Below, in pieces: positions 62,542 to 64,000 of a stretch of 64,000 nt of DNA. The DNA is taken from the NCBI RefSeq assembly GCF_000516985.1, contig NW_006917093.1:806001-870000 (forward strand). Direction: 5' to 3'. The notes below the pieces were generated by a model. It saw only the letters and a program-made list of their open reading frames with translations. It did no database searches and was not told the origin of the DNA. This DNA is from Pestalotiopsis fici W106-1 (lineage: Eukaryota > Ascomycota > Sordariomycetes > Amphisphaeriales > Sporocadaceae). Position 1 is the stretch's first letter. Each line of letters begins with the position of its first letter. The translations under genes were made by a program, and so were the position numbers.

Positions 62542-64000
62542 ATGGAGGTGGATTCTTTTGCAGAGCGACCATTGAGTCCCTCTATTGGGATGTTCGAGTC
62601 TCTCAAGTCGAGGCCGAGTTCCAGCTTGCGCCGCGCTCGCCCGCCGAATATTGTTATATGCGACGAGAACAAAACCCCGTTGCGCCCAGATCCCCGAGCA
62701 GAGAAGTCTGCAAAGCGAGAATCTAAGGTTGGGCTGCGGAGTATCTTTGGTCGAACCAAGTCTACGAAGACAAGAAATGGCCATGTCGATGATGTGGACG
62801 ATTCGACTGCGCCCAACGAGGCTGCAAAGTCTGGATCTACCAAGGCATCGTTTGCTGATAGGCATTGGCCATATAGTCTCCAAGCCTCGCGATCTGACCT
62901 GACCTTGGCGAGTATGCCGAGCTTGTTCTCGTCAAAGTCGAATGGATCTTCACTGGGTCTCCACAGGCGGGCACACGAAGGAAGCAGTAGTAGCAAGCTT
63001 AGTTCTGGTGCTTCCAGCCCGCCTGCCGATGCCTGGAATCCGCCTCCGCTATTTCAAGTCTATCCGCAAGCCATCATGCATGATACCCTGCCAGCCTGCG
63101 CTGCCTCTGCCGAAGCACTTGCAAAGCTCAATGCCAGTCATAATGTACTGACAAAAGAGGAACCGATTCCGGAAGAGGGCTCAGAAAAGAAGGAGGAAAA
63201 ACCAAAGAAGCTGCACCAACGACATGCAGGAGCCCGTGGCGCTCTCGAATGGACCACAAAGACGTATGCTCTTGTTACCTCTGGTTACTTGCTACAGTAT
63301 GCCGCCGACGGTCACCACGATCGGTCGCCTGAAAAGATTCTTCGACTTAGCAAAGATTCGGCAGCTTTTGCGAGCGACTTGATTCCAGGAAAGCATTGGG
63401 TTCTGCAAGTTGTTGCATGCATGGACACTAGTTCGGATTCGCGATCCTTCATCTCCAAATTGGCACTTCGCGGAACTGAGAGGAAGTTTGTCTCGACCAT
63501 GCTCATGGTTTTCGAACGCGCCGAGGATATGGATGGCTGGCTGGCCGTATTGCGAAAAGAAATCGTGGAACTAGGTGGCAAGAAGCAACTAACAGAAACT
63601 GGAGAGGTCAAGTCAGTTGATGTGGACGCTCAACTCAAGACAAAGAACAGTCAGAGGACCATCGTTGTCCGTGATCCGTCCCGTTTCTCGACCATGGGTT
63701 CGCAAGACTTTTCAGGTCTCGCGGACGATGAGGTGCAGGAGCATGATCACGGCCTCCCAATGATACCTACATCTGACTTCAACCCTGATCTATCCATGGA
63801 CAACGGATCGTTTACTGAAAGCCACTGTTCTTCGGATGGACAGCGTCTCGAAAGCCTACGAGATAGCCGGGAAAGCAATACCCGTTTCTCCTACATCTCC
63901 TCAAGCCAAAGAACCCATGGCACGACTGCGAATTCCTCGCCATCGTGCTCGCCTACACGGACCAGCTTCTCAAGTAAACGAGGCGACTCCAAATCTTCCC
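62542..64000 (+). CDS. PH-domain protein, 3' part outside the window
   Basis: Open from the ATG at 62542 to the window edge without a stop or obvious intron: 486 codons visible, so the protein is longer. The N-terminal 220 residues are Ser/Lys/Arg-rich and probably disordered (MEVDSFAERPLSPSIGMFES, SLRRARPPNIVICDENKTP, KVGLRSIFGRTKSTKTRNG). From about 230 to 340 the sequence looks like a pleckstrin homology domain: GALEWTTKTYALVTSGYLLQ, then GKHWVLQVVA, and the closing helix MDGWLAVLRKEIVEL with its conserved Trp. A Ser-rich region follows to the edge. PH domains bind phosphoinositides or proteins at membranes; no enzymatic domain is visible in this part. I do not recognise a named orthologue. 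The gene faces a 7.8 kb gene-free upstream region. Confidence 0.82.
   Translation, partial: MEVDSFAERPLSPSIGMFESLKSRPSSSLRRARPPNIVICDENKTPLRPDPRAEKSAKRESKVGLRSIFGRTKSTKTRNGHVDDVDDSTAPNEAAKSGSTKASFADRHWPYSLQASRSDLTLASMPSLFSSKSNGSSLGLHRRAHEGSSSSKLSSGASSPPADAWNPPPLFQVYPQAIMHDTLPACAASAEALAKLNASHNVLTKEEPIPEEGSEKKEEKPKKLHQRHAGARGALEWTTKTYALVTSGYLLQYAADGHHDRSPEKILRLSKDSAAFASDLIPGKHWVLQVVACMDTSSDSRSFISKLALRGTERKFVSTMLMVFERAEDMDGWLAVLRKEIVELGGKKQLTETGEVKSVDVDAQLKTKNSQRTIVVRDPSRFSTMGSQDFSGLADDEVQEHDHGLPMIPTSDFNPDLSMDNGSFTESHCSSDGQRLESLRDSRESNTRFSYISSSQRTHGTTANSSPSCSPTRTSFSSKRGDSKSS

Overview
The window is nuclear DNA of a filamentous ascomycete. Most genes carry several short introns (about 50-180 nt) with GTAAGT/GTATGT-type donors and CTAAC-like branch points. 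Single genes stand on both strands, separated by long intergenic stretches. Protein content (Zn2Cys6 and C2H2 regulators, a pentatricopeptide protein close to Neurospora cya-5, a PL4 rhamnogalacturonan lyase, a membrane-anchored multicopper oxidase) fits Sordariomycetes, most likely Hypocreales. That placement is inference; I have no database match. I support 16 protein-coding genes, 15 of them complete. I saw no tRNA, rRNA, CRISPR array or intact transposon.

Layout. 1-16059 holds three minus-strand genes: a C2H2 / fungal-specific-domain transcription factor (1144-4331), then 6.5 kb without a recognisable gene, then a PaxM-like FAD monooxygenase (10866-12482) and a Zn2Cys6 regulator (13425-16059). 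The last two are a possible small metabolic pair. 16060-18726 is AT-rich and holds a decayed stretch resembling Ty1/copia pol. 18727-30099 runs on the plus strand: a SAP30-type Sin3-binding protein, mitochondrial DnaJ Mdj1, the endosomal sorting factor Bro1, and a NAPE-PLD/Fmp30-like metallo-beta-lactamase. 30447-39305 runs on the minus strand: rhamnogalacturonan lyase with 11 exons, mitochondrial L-2-hydroxyglutarate dehydrogenase, and a WD40/DUF2415-like protein. Mitochondrial Hsp70 (41300-43499, plus) follows. Then come the multicopper oxidase (44134-46589, minus), SRP68 (46883-48799, minus), the large cya5/PET309-type PPR protein (49726-53055, plus) and a conserved coiled-coil protein (53616-54761, minus). 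After 7.8 kb without a gene, a PH-domain protein (62542 onward, plus) runs off the right edge.

How genes work together. Mdj1 is the J-protein partner of the mitochondrial Hsp70 Ssc1, and both lie here about 20 kb apart. With the Fmp30-like hydrolase, L2HGDH and cya5, five genes between 20 and 53 kb encode proteins expected in mitochondria. Bro1 (ESCRT/vacuolar sorting) and SRP68 (co-translational targeting) are ordinary housekeeping genes. The lyase and multicopper oxidase look like secreted or surface enzymes acting on plant material or phenolics.

Exon coordinates were worked out by eye from splice signals, frame and family conservation. In every complete gene the summed exons are divisible by three. 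I found no clear new biological system. The best leads are the monooxygenase-regulator pair, a GC-AG intron with micro-exons in the lyase, a dense group of CreA-like sites upstream of the lyase, a perfect palindrome upstream of the mitochondrial Hsp70, and the two large gene-free regions.
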